Positions 48,621 to 60,606 of a stretch of 64,000 bases of DNA are shown in pieces. The stretch spans positions 254,698,484-254,762,483 of the forward strand of contig CP136064.1 of the NCBI GenBank assembly GCA_032622095.1. The letters run 5' to 3'. The position numbers were made by a program, and so were the translations under genes. The notes beneath the pieces are model-generated. The model was not told where the DNA came from. It did no database searches and saw only the letters and a list, made by a program, of their open reading frames with translations. Each line of letters begins with the position of its first letter. Positions within the stretch are counted from its first letter, which is position 1. Origin of the DNA: Siphonodentalium dalli (Eukaryota; Mollusca; Scaphopoda; Gadilida; Siphonodentaliidae).

Positions 48621-49253
48621 ACAGGCAATGGTGGGTATAATGAATCATGAGCCTCGGGAGTTAGACGTTATATTTTCGGGCTTTTAAAAATATATAACGC
48701 GAATTTTTTTAGAGGAACTTTAGTATTGTCTACCGACTTATATTTTGGTATGTTACTACAATATTGTCTGATTGATGCAATACATACTTATTCCAGTGAA
48801 TCGAACTGATATGTTAGTTATCTGATGCTGAAAGAATGTTAAATCCAACTAATATTAACACAAAAAAACATTGTAAACATATACTCAACTCGGGTAGAAT
48901 TTTCTAGATACACAAACGGAAATGATTCCCTCAATTAGAGTGGCTTACATATATAAGTTATACATAAAAATAATGCTACGGGCTGCCAATTTGAAGATCA
49001 TGCTTATGCAAAATAACTTTTTTTAAATGCTATATTCCCATCCGATCTCCCTTCTTTAAGCATAAACACAAAGAGTATTTAGTAACGCTTCCTCTGACTT
49101 TCCATGATAAGATATATACCCACAAAAGTTATAGCTTGTCCCGTGTTTAACGATGGCGGGCGTCTAAGCACTGACAAATATAACAAAGAGCGTTCGTGCA
49201 TACACTCTCTTCTTTATATGTGATCTGTTCGATGCTGGGTCGTCCAGAATTGT
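48621..49253. other. Gene 1 intron sequence
   Basis: AT-rich, with AAAGAGCGTT at 49185-49194. No gene. Confidence 0.4.
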
Positions 49254-49580
49254 ATTTATCACTTAATTAACCCACAAAACCAGCTTCATAATGATTGGTA
49301 AGATACACGTGTAATATTGCCGCGTGCAATGGCGTCACGCAATTATTTAAATGACTTGCGATTGCTGAGGTTAATTATTGTTGTTTTCGATGAATACTTC
49401 GCGTTGCTTCGCCTTTATTTGATCATGTGATAAAGGGTATCTCAAACTCGTTCTATATTATACGTAATTTATCAACCTCGTCCACTAAATTCTATTTGAG
49501 CCTCAGTACACCTCGGCTCAAATCGAACTTAGTGAACTCTGTTGATAAATTCGGTATAAAATATAAACTCGTGTGAGAGT
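49254..49580 (-). mobile_element. Foldback MITE, family FB1, copy 3
   Basis: Reverse orientation. TTTATCACTTAATTAACCC end, GATCATGTGATA, and the hairpin with TCCACTAAATTCTATTTGAG and CTCAAATCGAACTTAGTG arms. Confidence 0.75.
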
Positions 49581-51475
49581 TGCCGGGGCTAAAGTGATGT
49601 GAAACCCTCTGCATGCTGTGGATATTTGGTGGGAATAGAGAATACACGTATTCTCATAAATGGTATACACATGGCATCACAAATCATGCGTCTTACACAT
49701 GGAATATAAGTAGTGGCTCACCTTGTCGGGTCGGAGCAATTGTCAATTTGTTTATCGCGTTTAAACCGTCCCACCAATAAAGAAGTATTTATTTATTTAC
49801 GTATATTTCAGACGTTATAGCATGAAATATGAACATCATGAACACATTAGTTCGCGAAAATAAAAGAAGACAATTGTGTTTACACACATAAGTGTCAATA
49901 AATCTAGTGGGTTAGACAAAGAATTTGAGGACACCTGGTTATCACATCAGATATAGATTCTTAAAGACATGTCCAGGTGCTCTTCTGTTCTGGCGCTATA
50001 TACTGGCTAATTATTGCTATGCAAGTATAGCAGCTACATGAGCCTGACATAGCGGGATTTTTAGTAATTTATGTTAGGCGGTGAGTCTGTTCTAAAAAAT
50101 GAAATAAATCCTCTCTGGCAGATATACCCTTGTCATATGTCACTATTGGACGATCCTGAAATGTCACGTACTACTGACTGCGTTTTCTTTTATCTCAGAA
50201 GTAACTATATTTGACTGCACACTGCGACCACTATTTTTACCGGCCTGTTGTACATTTCCATATATCTTGACAATTGTAACTTATTTTGTGGAAACTATAT
50301 TGAATGGGACAGACTCAATTGTGTTATAATATATACATGCGCCATTCGAATGTGCAATCCTCTGACGATTCAATGTTCCTCAGTTTGTAAGAATATATCG
50401 CAATAAAGGTGGGCCTAAAAATACCACTTCTTCTGATGGTACTGTATTGTCATGATGTACGGATTCACCTGTTAAAACAAAAACTGTGTTTGCAAGTGAC
50501 TGAACAATTTCACGCCTTACATGTTACAAAAAAGTATGCCACTAAGATATTTTACGTTTACATGTACATAAATTTGAGCTTTCACTGTGAAACATGGAGC
50601 TTTGTTGTTCTTTTTGTGGCTTAAAAGGCCATGGCGATTTATTTATTAGAATGGTCGAAATTAGTATTACTCATAACTGAATAGTGATGTGTTGGCTTAT
50701 CAGCTATTACCAGTATCATTTTGTATTTACAGCCATATTTATACAGTAGTTAGTGAAAGGTGAACACATTACGCGTGTGCAGTCTTTTCCGGATTAAATT
50801 TATCACTTTATCTATTGAGGATTTGCCTTTCAACAAAACTATGATCGTAACATAAGAACTAAGATGCATTTTTCAGTTACGAATAATCCTTGTTTCGAAC
50901 ATTCAAAAACCTATGAATCGTAATGCCTACTGGAAAATCATATTGTCGCCATGGGAACCTGGCTAGTTCTATGGTAAATTAGCAAATTAAGAGCAAAAAA
51001 TTGGTATTGATCCATGAAAAATACCATTGGTCTGACCTTTATTAGTTACGGTCTTGATATTAATTAATCGGTGCTGAACTGTAAACAATATAACGGTCTG
51101 AAAGTTACTGGTTACGGTCTGCCAGTTACTTAAACGGTTTTATACCGTGGAACATGTTACGGCCTTGTCATATGTTTAACGGTCAAATGTTGGCAGCGAT
51201 GTTGCGCGGTATCAGACCGTTAAAGCGACGTATTATTTCTAACAGTGCAATCTCTGACTCAATGCGTCAGACGTGATAACTAAACATCGAGTGTCAACGA
51301 CATAACTGGAGGGCGCATGATATCGTCATTAAGCATAACCAGATTTTCATTTTTAGTGTCAATCATTGGGTCTGTTATACAGGATTAACAACGAAAACAA
51401 CCTTCCATTCGCATGATATCTGAGTTCTGGATCTCCGAAATGGAGTTTGTTTTAAAATGTTCACAAAAATCGTAC
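49581..51475. other. Gene 1 intron sequence
   Basis: Carries a repeat at 50508-50690 shared with 22012-22180. A set of AACGGTCTGAAAGTTACTGG and ACGGTCTGCCAGTTACT phrases lies near 51090-51190. No exon recognised. Confidence 0.45.
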
Positions 51476-51595
51476 CTGTTGGGAGATTCGGCTTGAGGAA
51501 ATCGTGGCATGTTTGGCAACATACAGCGTCGTTTAGATAACAACCAGCCGCAGTCAGTGTTGAGCACGTGGGAATTTTGTCTCCGTACTCACAAC
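51476..51595 (-). CDS. Mucin-like gene 1, PLAC-like exon
   Basis: A 120-bp symmetric phase 1-1 exon with acceptor TTCTTTTCACAG and donor CAACAG|GTACGA. Its 39 codons begin CEYGDKIPTCSTLTAAGC and run to VCCQTCHDFLKP; all six cysteines match the gene 2 exon at 34093-34212. Substitutions are confined mostly to loop positions (ASW to IPT, NDTN to NDAV), and length and phase are preserved, which suggests it still codes. It lies 7.3 kb upstream of the gene 1 mucin exon. Exons further 5', including the signal peptide, are not identified. Confidence 0.72.
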
Positions 51596-52570
51596 CTGTG
51601 AAAAGAACGACAAACTTGAAATAAACGGACATAATGAGGGTGAGAATATATTTTGCTAACAAATTTAGTAAACCATGTTGTCCTAATTTATGCTATCAAA
51701 AACAGCGCACTCTAGTTTCAACCTTCGTTTTCAACCATCTTGGAACAATCGGAGCGGAATGTCACACGAATGGAATTCAGTCATCATAAAATTAAAATAT
51801 CGTTCACTTGTACTCATCAATTACTAACGTCGGTGTAATTATGCTCCAAGCAACAAGTATAGCGAATCTTACTCAATGTGTATAAACAAGCTACATGTAT
51901 ATTTGTTTAATGGGAGGACCGTTAATTAAGAATATATTGATGTTCATTTATACAATTAACGTGCTAAGAGATGTAACTCCATATTTCGGAAAGTTCGGAG
52001 TCAGTTATAAGCCCAAAACTATATATGTAATAAACTATATGTAAATAAAACCAATTATAAGTGATGTGTAGATATCATGTGCTATTCTGTGTCAACTTAT
52101 ACATTAACTTAAGATGACAGGGCAACAAAATAATGACCTATAACCCAGTCGTGATATGAGTTAAAGTCGGAACTTGTGTCCAGCTCACCACTCGGAATAA
52201 GTTACTATACTTTATAAATGCGAATATCAGACTTAGGATTCTGAAATATAGTTTCAAAAAAACAACCAGCTAAAAGGGTCTCGTTTTCATGGTAATGTGC
52301 TGACTAAGTGGCTCGTTTTCTAGACTACTACAACTGATGGACCCTGATAAGGATATACACAGGCTGATGAAAAAGGGGGTAACACAAAAAAAACAGAACT
52401 AAAAACAGATGTGATTTATTGCATGTCAAGGATGAATGATTTCCAATATAATGGTTATTTCTAGTTTGAGATCCCGTGGTCATACAATGAGGTGAAGCCT
52501 AAATATTCATAGTATGTGAGATCACCCAATAAATGCTAAATTAGACTACAGGTTTGATCAAATTTTACAA
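51596..52570. other. Sequence upstream of gene 1 PLAC-like exon
   Basis: The first ~250 bp are homologous to the matching flank of the gene 2 exon (34213-34460), for example AATGGAATTCAGTCATCATA. Nothing else recognised. Confidence 0.5.
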
Positions 52571-52579
52571 AGAGAGCTT

Positions 52580-52770
52580 AACCGAGTTATGGTCCCTAAA
52601 GAAATGCATATCACTAAATCCCGGAAACCCAAACTCGGCCCACTCCCTGATAAGCATAGGTGCATATGTTTTTAAAAGAATGGGGTTTAACTGAGTAAGG
52701 GCCCCGAAATAAATGCACATCCCTAAATCCCGGAAACCAAACTCAGCCCACCACATGATAATCATAGGTG
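52580..52770. repeat. About 109-bp tandem duplication
   Basis: GAAATGCATATCACTAAATC, CCCGGAAACC, and ATAGGTGCATA in the first unit match AAATGCACATCCCTAAATC, CCCGGAAACC, and ATAGGTGCATA in the second. The minus frame here is a by-product. Confidence 0.75.
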
Positions 52771-53204
52771 CATAGTCATTGAGTTTCATTATATAATCGG
52801 ACATAAATGGTTGACCTATGTGCATCAAAATACGACCACGGAATGACAAAGATAAAAAAAAATATATAACTTTTCATCCACCAACACAATAATTAAAATA
52901 AATATGTTAAAGTAAACCCCCATCAATAATAAAGCATGACTAACAACATTTCGATAACGACTACTCTCTAATCGGTACTAATGTATGACTATAAACAAAA
53001 CATTTGCATTATAACAACTACCTCCATCAACAATAAATCAGGGTCACTGTCATATGTTTTTCCTATGTCCAATGACATTATTTGAAACTAAAAAGGTGCC
53101 TACATTTCTTACAATATCAGGTAGTGAAGTCTCCATAAACGTATGTCAAGGTAAGAGGACAAAACGCGAATATAACAGGTTATAAAATACAGTAAAGGGA
53201 GTCT

Positions 53205-53460
53205 GACATAACAATAAAGAGCGTTCTATTTATTTCATTTCGTCAGACTCGTCACCATAATATGACGTGTATGACAAACATGGGTCAGATTTCGTATACC
53301 GAGAAACATTAGAATATGAATTGTTATTTACTGACTTGAAACCCGACAACAATAAAGAGCGTTCCGTCCATAAGCTAATCCGACTTGACAGCGTAGTCTG
53401 ACATTCATGACAAACAGGTGTCAGGTTACGTATACAGAGAAATACTAAGACACATACAAC
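53205..53460. repeat. About 140-bp direct repeat with ATAAAGAGCGTTC
   Basis: Two diverged units start at ATAAAGAGCGTTC (53213 and 53352) and share TATGACAAACATGGGTCAG or CATGACAAACAGGTGTCAG and GTATAC-GAGAAA. Confidence 0.65.
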
Positions 53461-53977
53461 TACTGTCACGGTGGGGCTCGAAATTAACCAATGTCATATA
53501 AACAGAAATATGGGAGTTAACCCTATTTGAGAATCTTATCAAATTATACACATTTGACATATAATTTATCAGGGGACAATAAACTGAACGTTGACATATC
53601 GGCTAAATTTCTTGAACACCAAACCCGAACATTATTTATACCGAAATATAGAAATGACACCTTTTCGGATGTACATGGTTCATAACAACACAAGACTGTC
53701 TGTATTCCCGGCAAAACTACTGTCACGGTGCAACTCGAAATTTTCCAATAATAATAAACGGAAAATGGGAGTTAGCTCTATTTGAGAATCTTATCAAATT
53801 ATACACATTTGACATATGATTTATCAGGGGACAATAACTGAACGTTAAATTTCTTGAACATTATTTATACCGATATATAGAAATGACACCCTTTCGGATA
53901 TACATGGTTCATAACAACACACGATTTTCTGCACTTCCGGTAAAACTACTATCAGGATGCGGCTCGACATTTCCCAA
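53461..53977. repeat. About 245-bp tandem repeat, left part
   Basis: Units begin near 53457, 53706 and 53943 with AACTACTGTCACGGTG-like text. They share GGGAGTTA-CTCTATTTGAG, ATCTTATCAAATTATACACA and TCAGGGGACAATAA. The third unit is cut after CCCAA at 53977 by the Helitron array. It resumes at 62778 with TGATATATAAACGGAAAATG. Confidence 0.85.
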
Positions 53978-54737
53978 TCTACTATATAATTTGAGACTTC
54001 CGTATATATATGTGTGTGTGTATGTATATATATGTGTGGGTACTTCATAGAATCGAAAACGGCTGGTCGAGATGAGCTCAAATTTCGTATATAAGTGTAA
54101 AAACCCACGGGATCGTCGACGTCGCATATTGGACGAGCTCTGAGCACCAATTCTCCACTCTCAATCATCAAAATCACCGCAAACGCCACTTCTGGGGTTA
54201 AGGCATCAACGACCTTTATATTGACCATATACGTGGCTAAACGACTAGCCCCATGCGTCCGAAATACGGATGCGGGACGAAATGCAATTATCTCTATTAA
54301 AAAGGCAGAATTGATCTAAGAAGCGTTTGTTTACAATTCAACGCAACCTTATCGCTCGAAATATTATCCAGAGAGATTTCACGACGGGATTTATTGACTG
54401 TCCGCTCTTTTCGGGGACTACGGGGAAGTTTAGGATGGGTACCATGAATTAACTCATTGAAAAACAAAGAATGCGTTGTCTGTCGTTCCTAGGAATGGGG
54501 GATTTCATCGGGTCAATTAGAATAAAAATTAAATAAATAGGTCAATTAGAATAAAAATTAAATAAATATTTAAAAATTCAAAAAAACATAAATTAAATTT
54601 AAAAAACAGTAAATTAATATTAAAAAATAAAAAAAATATATATATTAAAAATTTAAAACAAATATAAATAAAAACTAAATAATTTAACAAATGTCATGTT
54701 TCTGACCAACAACGCCAGTGGCGGGCTAACCTGCTGG
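53978..54737 (+). mobile_element. Helitron-like unit 1 of 7
   Basis: Starts TCTACTATATAATTTGAGAC after an A, has TACTTCATAGAATCGAAAAC near the 5' end and an A-rich TTAAATAAAT tract before the 3' end. The end is GTCATGTTTCTGACCAAC, hairpin CGCCAGTGGCG, GGCTAACCTG, then CTGG, a CTRR-type terminus. No protein is encoded. Confidence 0.75.
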
Positions 54738-55477
54738 TCTACTATATAATTTGAAACTTCAGTATATATGTGTGTATGTGGGTACTTCATAGAATCGAAA
54801 ACGCGTGGACAGATTGAGCTCAAATTTCGTATATAAGTGTAAAAATCCACGGGAATCGTCGACGTCGCATTTTGGACAAGCTCTGAGCACTGATTCTCCA
54901 CTCTCAATCATCAAAATCACCGCAAACGCCACTTCGGGGGTTAAGTCATTAACGATCTTTATATTGACCATATTCGGAAATGTTAACGACGAAAGCTCTT
55001 TATTGCAATCGACATAGCTAAACGACTACCACCATGCGTACGAAATAACGCGAAATGCAATTATCTCGATTAAAAAGGCAGAATTGATCTAAGAGGCGTA
55101 ACTCTACATATGTATGTCCTAGGAACAGGGGACTTTTTCATCGGGTCAGTCTTTTAGGGACGGGTACCATGAATTAACTCATCAAAAACAAAAAATGCGT
55201 GTTGTGTGAAACTGTCGTTCCTAGGAAGGGAAGGGGGATTTCATCGGGTCAGTTTTTCCGCCCGAAAAAGGCCGAATAAAATTTAAAAAAAAAAAAAAAT
55301 TTAAAAAAAAAAAATTCAATTCAATTAAATTTAAAAAAAATTAAATAAATATTAAAAAATTAACAAAAAATTAAATGTTAAATGTTAAAAAATAAAAAAT
55401 AAATTAAACAAACACAAAATAATTTTAAAAATGTCATGTTTCTGACCAACCACGCCAGTGGCGGGCTAACCTGCTAG
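54738..55477 (+). mobile_element. Helitron-like unit 2 of 7
   Basis: Starts TCTACTATATAATTTG directly after unit 1 and ends CTAG at 55474-55477 behind the CGCCAGTGGCG hairpin. Contains GGGACGGGTACCATGAATTA and poly-A-rich sequence (55280-55420). Confidence 0.75.
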
Positions 55478-56317
55478 TCTATATATATATATTGTGTGTG
55501 TGTGGGTACTTCATAGAATCGATAACGTGTGGACAGATTGAGCTCAAACTTCCTATCTAAGGGTAAGAACTCACGGACACCGCCATTGTCGCGTTTTGGA
55601 GAAGCTCTGAGCACCCATTCTCCATTCCCAATCATCAAAATCACCGCAATCGGCACTTCATGGTTAATAGCGTTGATAGATAAAGAGCGTTCCTTTTCCG
55701 CAATGTTTACATAAAGAGCGTATCGGTTCAGATCCAAGAGGCGTAACTCTACATTTTGTATATCTGTATGACGGGAGTCTGATTTTTATGCCTGTCGTTC
55801 CTGTTTACAATTCAACGCAACGTTATCGCTCGAAATATTATGCAGAGAGATTTCACGACGGGATTAATTGACTATTGACCATCTCGTAAGGGTGGACAAC
55901 CTCTGTCAGGGGCTGCTCAATGGCCACGGGCAGGTTTTAGGGACGGGTATCTAGGAACGGGGAAGATTAGGATGGGTACGGGCGGGTTAAAAAAAATCAT
56001 ACCTCTTTTAGGGACGGGTATCTAGGAACGGGGAAGTTTAGGACGGGTACCAAAAAAATAATTAAAACAATTTAAAATAAAAAAAAATAAAAAATAAAAA
56101 AAGAATTAAATTATTAAAAAGAATTAAATTAAACTAAATTTAAAAATTAAAAAATATTAAAAAATTAAAAAAAACATAAATTAAAATAAAAAAACATGAA
56201 ATTAATATTTAAAAAAAATATATATTAAAAAATAAATAAATAAATAAATAAAAAAAAAATTATTAAAAAAATGTCATGTTTCTGACCAACCACGCCAGTG
56301 GCGGACCAACCTGCTAG
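55478..56317 (+). mobile_element. Helitron-like unit 3 of 7
   Basis: TCTATATATATATATTGTG start and CTAG end (56314-56317). Carries GACCATCTCGTAAGGGTGG, a block shared with units 5 and 7, and a long A-rich tract (56040-56260). Confidence 0.72.
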
Positions 56318-56370
56318 TCTATATATATATTTTGAGACTTCCGTATATATATATATATGTGTGTGTATGT

Positions 56371-57572
56371 GGGAACGTCATCAGAATATCAGAAGTTCTT
56401 CTTAAATCGTCACGTGACACATTTGGACCTCCGATTAGAAAGCGGAAAGCACGAAAAAAGAACAACAAACCATGGTTTAATTCTGCATGCTTGCCTAAAA
56501 ATAGAATATTTACATACAATGGACAAACAATTGAAGTTGTCAAGAACTTTAACTATCTTGGAATTGTACATACAAAATCAGGCTCGTACTCGGATACAAA
56601 AAAAACTTTGATGAATAAAGCAACTAAGGCGATGTATTCAATAATCTCAAAATCTAGAACACATTGCTTGTCAGTTAAAAACATGTTTGAATTATTTGAT
56701 ACCCAAGTTTTGCCAGTCATGTTGTATTGCTGTGAGGTATGGGGATCAGGAAATAATGATATATTTGAAGTTATGCACAGAAAATTTATAAGGCAAGTTC
56801 TACATTTGAAATCATCCACCCCAAATTTTATGTTATATGGTGAGAGTGGGAGATTGCCCATTGAATATACAATCAACCTGCGTATTATGAAATATTGGAT
56901 GAAAATTAAGAATATGAATCAGAGCAGATTTTCTAAGACTTTGTATTTACTAGCCATAAAAGTATGTGAAGTTCCAACAGGAAAATTCCAGTGGATGGAA
57001 AAAATAAAGACCATCCTAACAAATTGTGGACAGGTTCATCTTTGGAACATGGAAAATATCACATGTCCAGAAACATTAATGTCATACCTCAAGTGCAGTT
57101 TAAATAATCAATTTCGCACAACCTGGTTGTCTGATATTGAACAATCTAGCAGAGGCAACACATATAAAATTTTCAAACATGACATAAATTTCGAAACATA
57201 TTTAGATTGCTTGGATACCAAGAATAGAATAACTCTCTGTCAATTCCGCACGAGTAATCATCGCCTGCCAATAGAGACAGTCCGATGGAACGACACCACT
57301 GTTCTTCGTGATTGTGTCCTCTGTGTAATAAACGTCAACTTGGAGATGAAATGCACTACTTGACGGAATGTGAATGTTTAATCGAGGCTAGAAATCGTCT
57401 CATGCCCCGACAATTTACAAGTATACAAAATGCGACTATTGATATCTTAGACGACATACTAAATTTGAATGATGTAACTTTTTTACGTAGACTTTGCTCG
57501 TTTATACGATTGATTAACTTTAAGTTGGATAACAACGATTAATCCGTTGTTGTTGTTGTTGTTGTTGTTTAG
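56371..57572 (+). pseudogene. Non-LTR retrotransposon fragment with internally deleted RT
   Basis: The plus frame to 57363 begins with sequence typical of the endonuclease-RT linker (KKNNKPWFNSAC). It jumps at once to sequence typical of the end of RT (LPKNRIFTYNGQ, NFNYLGI), so the whole catalytic core, including the YxDD motif, is missing. It continues with LPVMLYCCEVWGS and KSSTPNFMLYGESGRLP, the C-terminal region of LINE ORF2 proteins. At about 57312 the frame shifts to one reading CPLCNKRQLGDEMHYLTECE, a C-x2-C-x8-H-x4-C-type zinc-binding end, stopping at 57540. A (GTT)n tail follows. It is therefore dead, inserted in Helitron unit 4. Confidence 0.8.
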
Positions 57573-57714
57573 TCGCTACTGTTGCCATTTTTTTTAACAA
57601 CCACTTTGAAGCCGGCACGTGGTGACCATATTATGAATATTATGATCATGGTGATTATGAAAACAATGACGATGATCAACGTCGACGCTACGGTGAATAT
57701 GATCGCGACGACAA

Positions 57715-57730
57715 CGATTACACGTGGTGG

Positions 57731-57775
<45 letters not shown>

Positions 57776-57810
57776 CGATGATTATGATGATGATGATGAT
57801 GACTATTATT
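57715..57810. repeat. (GAT)n microsatellite
   Basis: About 80-90 bp of TGATGA repeat producing poly-Asp, poly-Met and poly-His frames. Not a gene. Confidence 0.93.
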
Positions 57811-58333
57811 TTGAGGAAGAAACTGGTGATGATGAAAGCGATGTTGACAATGCTGATTATGACACCCGAGAGGTCGTTGTATAAAGCATATATATATATG
57901 GAATCGAAAACGCCTGGACGGATTGAGCTCAAATTTCGTGTATAAGGGTAAAAAGCTACGGAGATCGCCGACGTTGCAATTTAGACAAGCTCTGATCACT
58001 CATTATACACTCCCAATCAATAAAATCACTGCAAACACGGCGGGGGTTAATCGGGTTGATATTCGCTCGCGATCCAACTGGAGTAACTCTACATTTTTTA
58101 TATCTGTATATGTATATTTTTGTATCCATATTCAAATTTCAAACTGGTAAACCCGTTGAGCCAAAACTTGCTAATACCTCGCAAAATATAGAATTTACAT
58201 TTTCTGATGTATACATTTTTTGTTACGGCTGAAAATCTTTCCGAAACATTCAGATTTTAAAGTATAAACTTACACACCGCAATTCCTGCTAACTGACGCA
58301 GCTATATGGCTGCTGAAATTTAAGTCAATCGAG

Positions 58334-58920
58334 AGGCACTGCGATACGTCCCGAATCTGACGGGACTTCCACTGCCCCAAACCGTGAACGCCAACGACAT
58401 TGTAGGCGAGAAAATAGCCCCCAAGCCGTAAATATCAACAACAACAACATTGTTGGCGAGAAAATAATTAGTTAAAATTACTAAATACACCCAATCCTAT
58501 TTTCCCTTTTCGGCAATGTGAGATATTTCGGGGAGCCGTGATGCCAACAACAACGACCCGAAGCCTTGAATGCCAACAACAACGACATCACCAGGTCAGT
58601 TTTTAAGTGAATCCGAGGCACTGCGATATGTCCCGAATCTGACAGGACTTCCACTGCCCAAAACCGTGAACGCATTGTTGGCGAGAAAATAGCCCCCAAG
58701 CCGTTAATATCAACAACAACGACAAGCCCCAAAGCCGTAAATATCAACAACAACGACATTGTTGGCGAGAAAATAATTAGTTAAAATTACTAAATACACG
58801 CCATCCTATTTTCCCTATACGGCAATGTGAGATTTCTCGGGTAGCCCTTAGCCGTGTTGCCACCAACAACGATCCGAAGCCATGAATGCCACCAACAACG
58901 ACATCATCGGGTCAGTTTTT
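58334..58920. repeat. About 281-bp tandem duplication inside Helitron unit 4
   Basis: GAGGCACTGCGATA, GTCCCGAATCTGAC, GGACTTCCACTGCCC, GGCGAGAAAATAATTAGTT and CGGCAATGTGAGAT occur in order twice. (CAACAA)n phrases are interspersed. Confidence 0.85.
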
Positions 58921-59051
58921 TTCTGCACAGTGTACCTTAAATCATACATCTTTTAGGGAGGGTACAATAATTTCTCTTAAAAAGGCACGATTAACTCATT
59001 GAAAAGCGAAAGTTTCTGACCAACCACGCCAGTGACGGGCTAACCTGCTAG

Positions 59052-59883
59052 TCTATACTATATATTTTGAGACTTCGTATATATATATATGTGTACTTCA
59101 TAGAATCGAAAACGGTTCGCTCGATTGAGTTCAAACTTCCCATCTAAATGTAAAATACCACGGGAATCGTCGTCGCGGCGTTTTGGAGAAGCTCAGAGCA
59201 CGCGTTCTCCACTCTCAAAATCACCGCAAAGGCACGGCGGGGGTTAATCGCGTTGATAGTTAAAGAGCGTCAGTTTTCCGAAGTGTCTATATAAAGAGCG
59301 TCGTTTTCGCTACCTACTTATCTGTATAACGGGCAATTCAATGCAATGTTATCGCGTTTGGTTTCAATGCAATACCGGATTCGACATCAAGCGTGAATGC
59401 TTATGTGAGTCGTTTCCGGGAATCAGTGTTAAAAAAAAAGGAAAACAAAGAATGCGTTGTCTGTCGTTCCTAGGAAGGGGGGGGGATTTCATCGAGTTCT
59501 ATTGACCATCTCGTAAGGATGGACAACCTCTGTCAGGGGCTGCTCAATGGCCACGGGGAATTAAATAACGGGGAAGTTTAGGACGGGTACCATGAATGAA
59601 CTCATTGAAAAACAAAGAATGCGTTGTTCCTAGGAAGGGGGGATTTTTCATAATAAAAAAAATTAAATTATAAAAAAGAATTAAATTAAATTAATAATTA
59701 AATAAATATTAAAAAATTCAAAAAAACATAAATTAAATTTAAAAAACATTAAATTAATATTAAAAACATAAATTAAATTTAAAAAACATTAAATTAATAT
59801 TAAAAAATATAAATAAAAACTAAATAATTAACAAAAATGTCATGTTTCGAACAAACGCCGCTGGTGGCGGGCTAACCTGCTAG
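59052..59883 (+). mobile_element. Helitron-like unit 5 of 7
   Basis: Starts TCTATACTATATATTTTGAG and ends CTAG (59880-59883) behind a variant hairpin (CGCCGCTGGTGGCG). Contains the ACCATCTCGTAAGG block and an A-rich tract (59650-59830). Confidence 0.75.
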
Positions 59884-60606
59884 TCTCTTCTATATATTTT
59901 GAGAACTCCTTGTATTCGAGAGATAGCCCACACCCTCCGGACCGCAATGATATGATCGTGAATGAGTATTGATATACCCCACTAAACTTTGACAAACACC
60001 AGTAATGGTGTGTAGATCATTTACATATCTCTCCTATATCTTTTGATACAATCTATCTAATTTACATATCTCTCTTATATATTTATGTTTGTGTGTGTGT
60101 TGTACTTCATACAAATCTACGATTCTCGACCGATCGGGACGAAACTTGGTACGTGTGTGTAGTTTGACCAGGCGGTGGTCTTTGTCGTATTGGCGAGCCC
60201 GTGCGACGCCCGTGCAGCGCATGCGCAGACGAGATCTCGGAAACGGGTGGAGCTATCGACTTGAAATTTGCTATGTGAATATATCTTGCGCCGGGTACAA
60301 ATTTTATCGGGTCGCCGAGCCCATGCGACGCCCGTGCAGCGCATGCGCAGACGAGATCTCGGAAACGGGTGGAGCTATCGACTTGAAATTTGGCATGTGA
60401 ATGTATCTTGCGCCGGGTACAAATTTTATCGGGTCGCCGACCCCGTGCGACGCCAGCTTCGCGCATGCGCAGACCGGATCTCGGAAACTGGTGGAGCTAC
60501 CAGGTACAAATTTTTCTTATTGAAACGCGTGGAGCTAAAAATTAAAAAAATATATGTAAAAATGTCATGTTTCGGACAAGCCGCCGGTGGCGGGCTAACC
60601 TGCTAG
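59884..60606 (+). mobile_element. Helitron-like unit 6 of 7 (chimeric)
   Basis: TCTCTTCTATATATTTTGAG start; CTAG end at 60603-60606 behind the hairpin CCGCCGGTGGCGG. The interior from about 60105 (ACGATTCTCGACCGATCGGG, GCGCATGCGCAGAC) matches the other subfamily at 47640-47930 rather than its neighbours. It therefore joins the interior of one subfamily to the 3' end of another. Confidence 0.72.

Larger units (their letters stand above)
56318..59051 (+). mobile_element. Helitron-like unit 4 of 7, with LINE insertion
   Basis: TCTATATATATATTTTGAGA start; CTAG end at 59048-59051. It is enlarged by a LINE fragment (56371-57572), an unmatched segment with a (GAT)n microsatellite (57573-57885) and an internal ~281-bp tandem duplication (58334-58920). 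A second 5'-like segment (GGAATCGAAAACGCCTGGAC) appears at 57900, so two units may have fused here. Confidence 0.65.

Noticed and set aside
57582-57884. Acidic poly-Asp protein
   Set aside because: Generated by a (GAT)n microsatellite inside the Helitron array.
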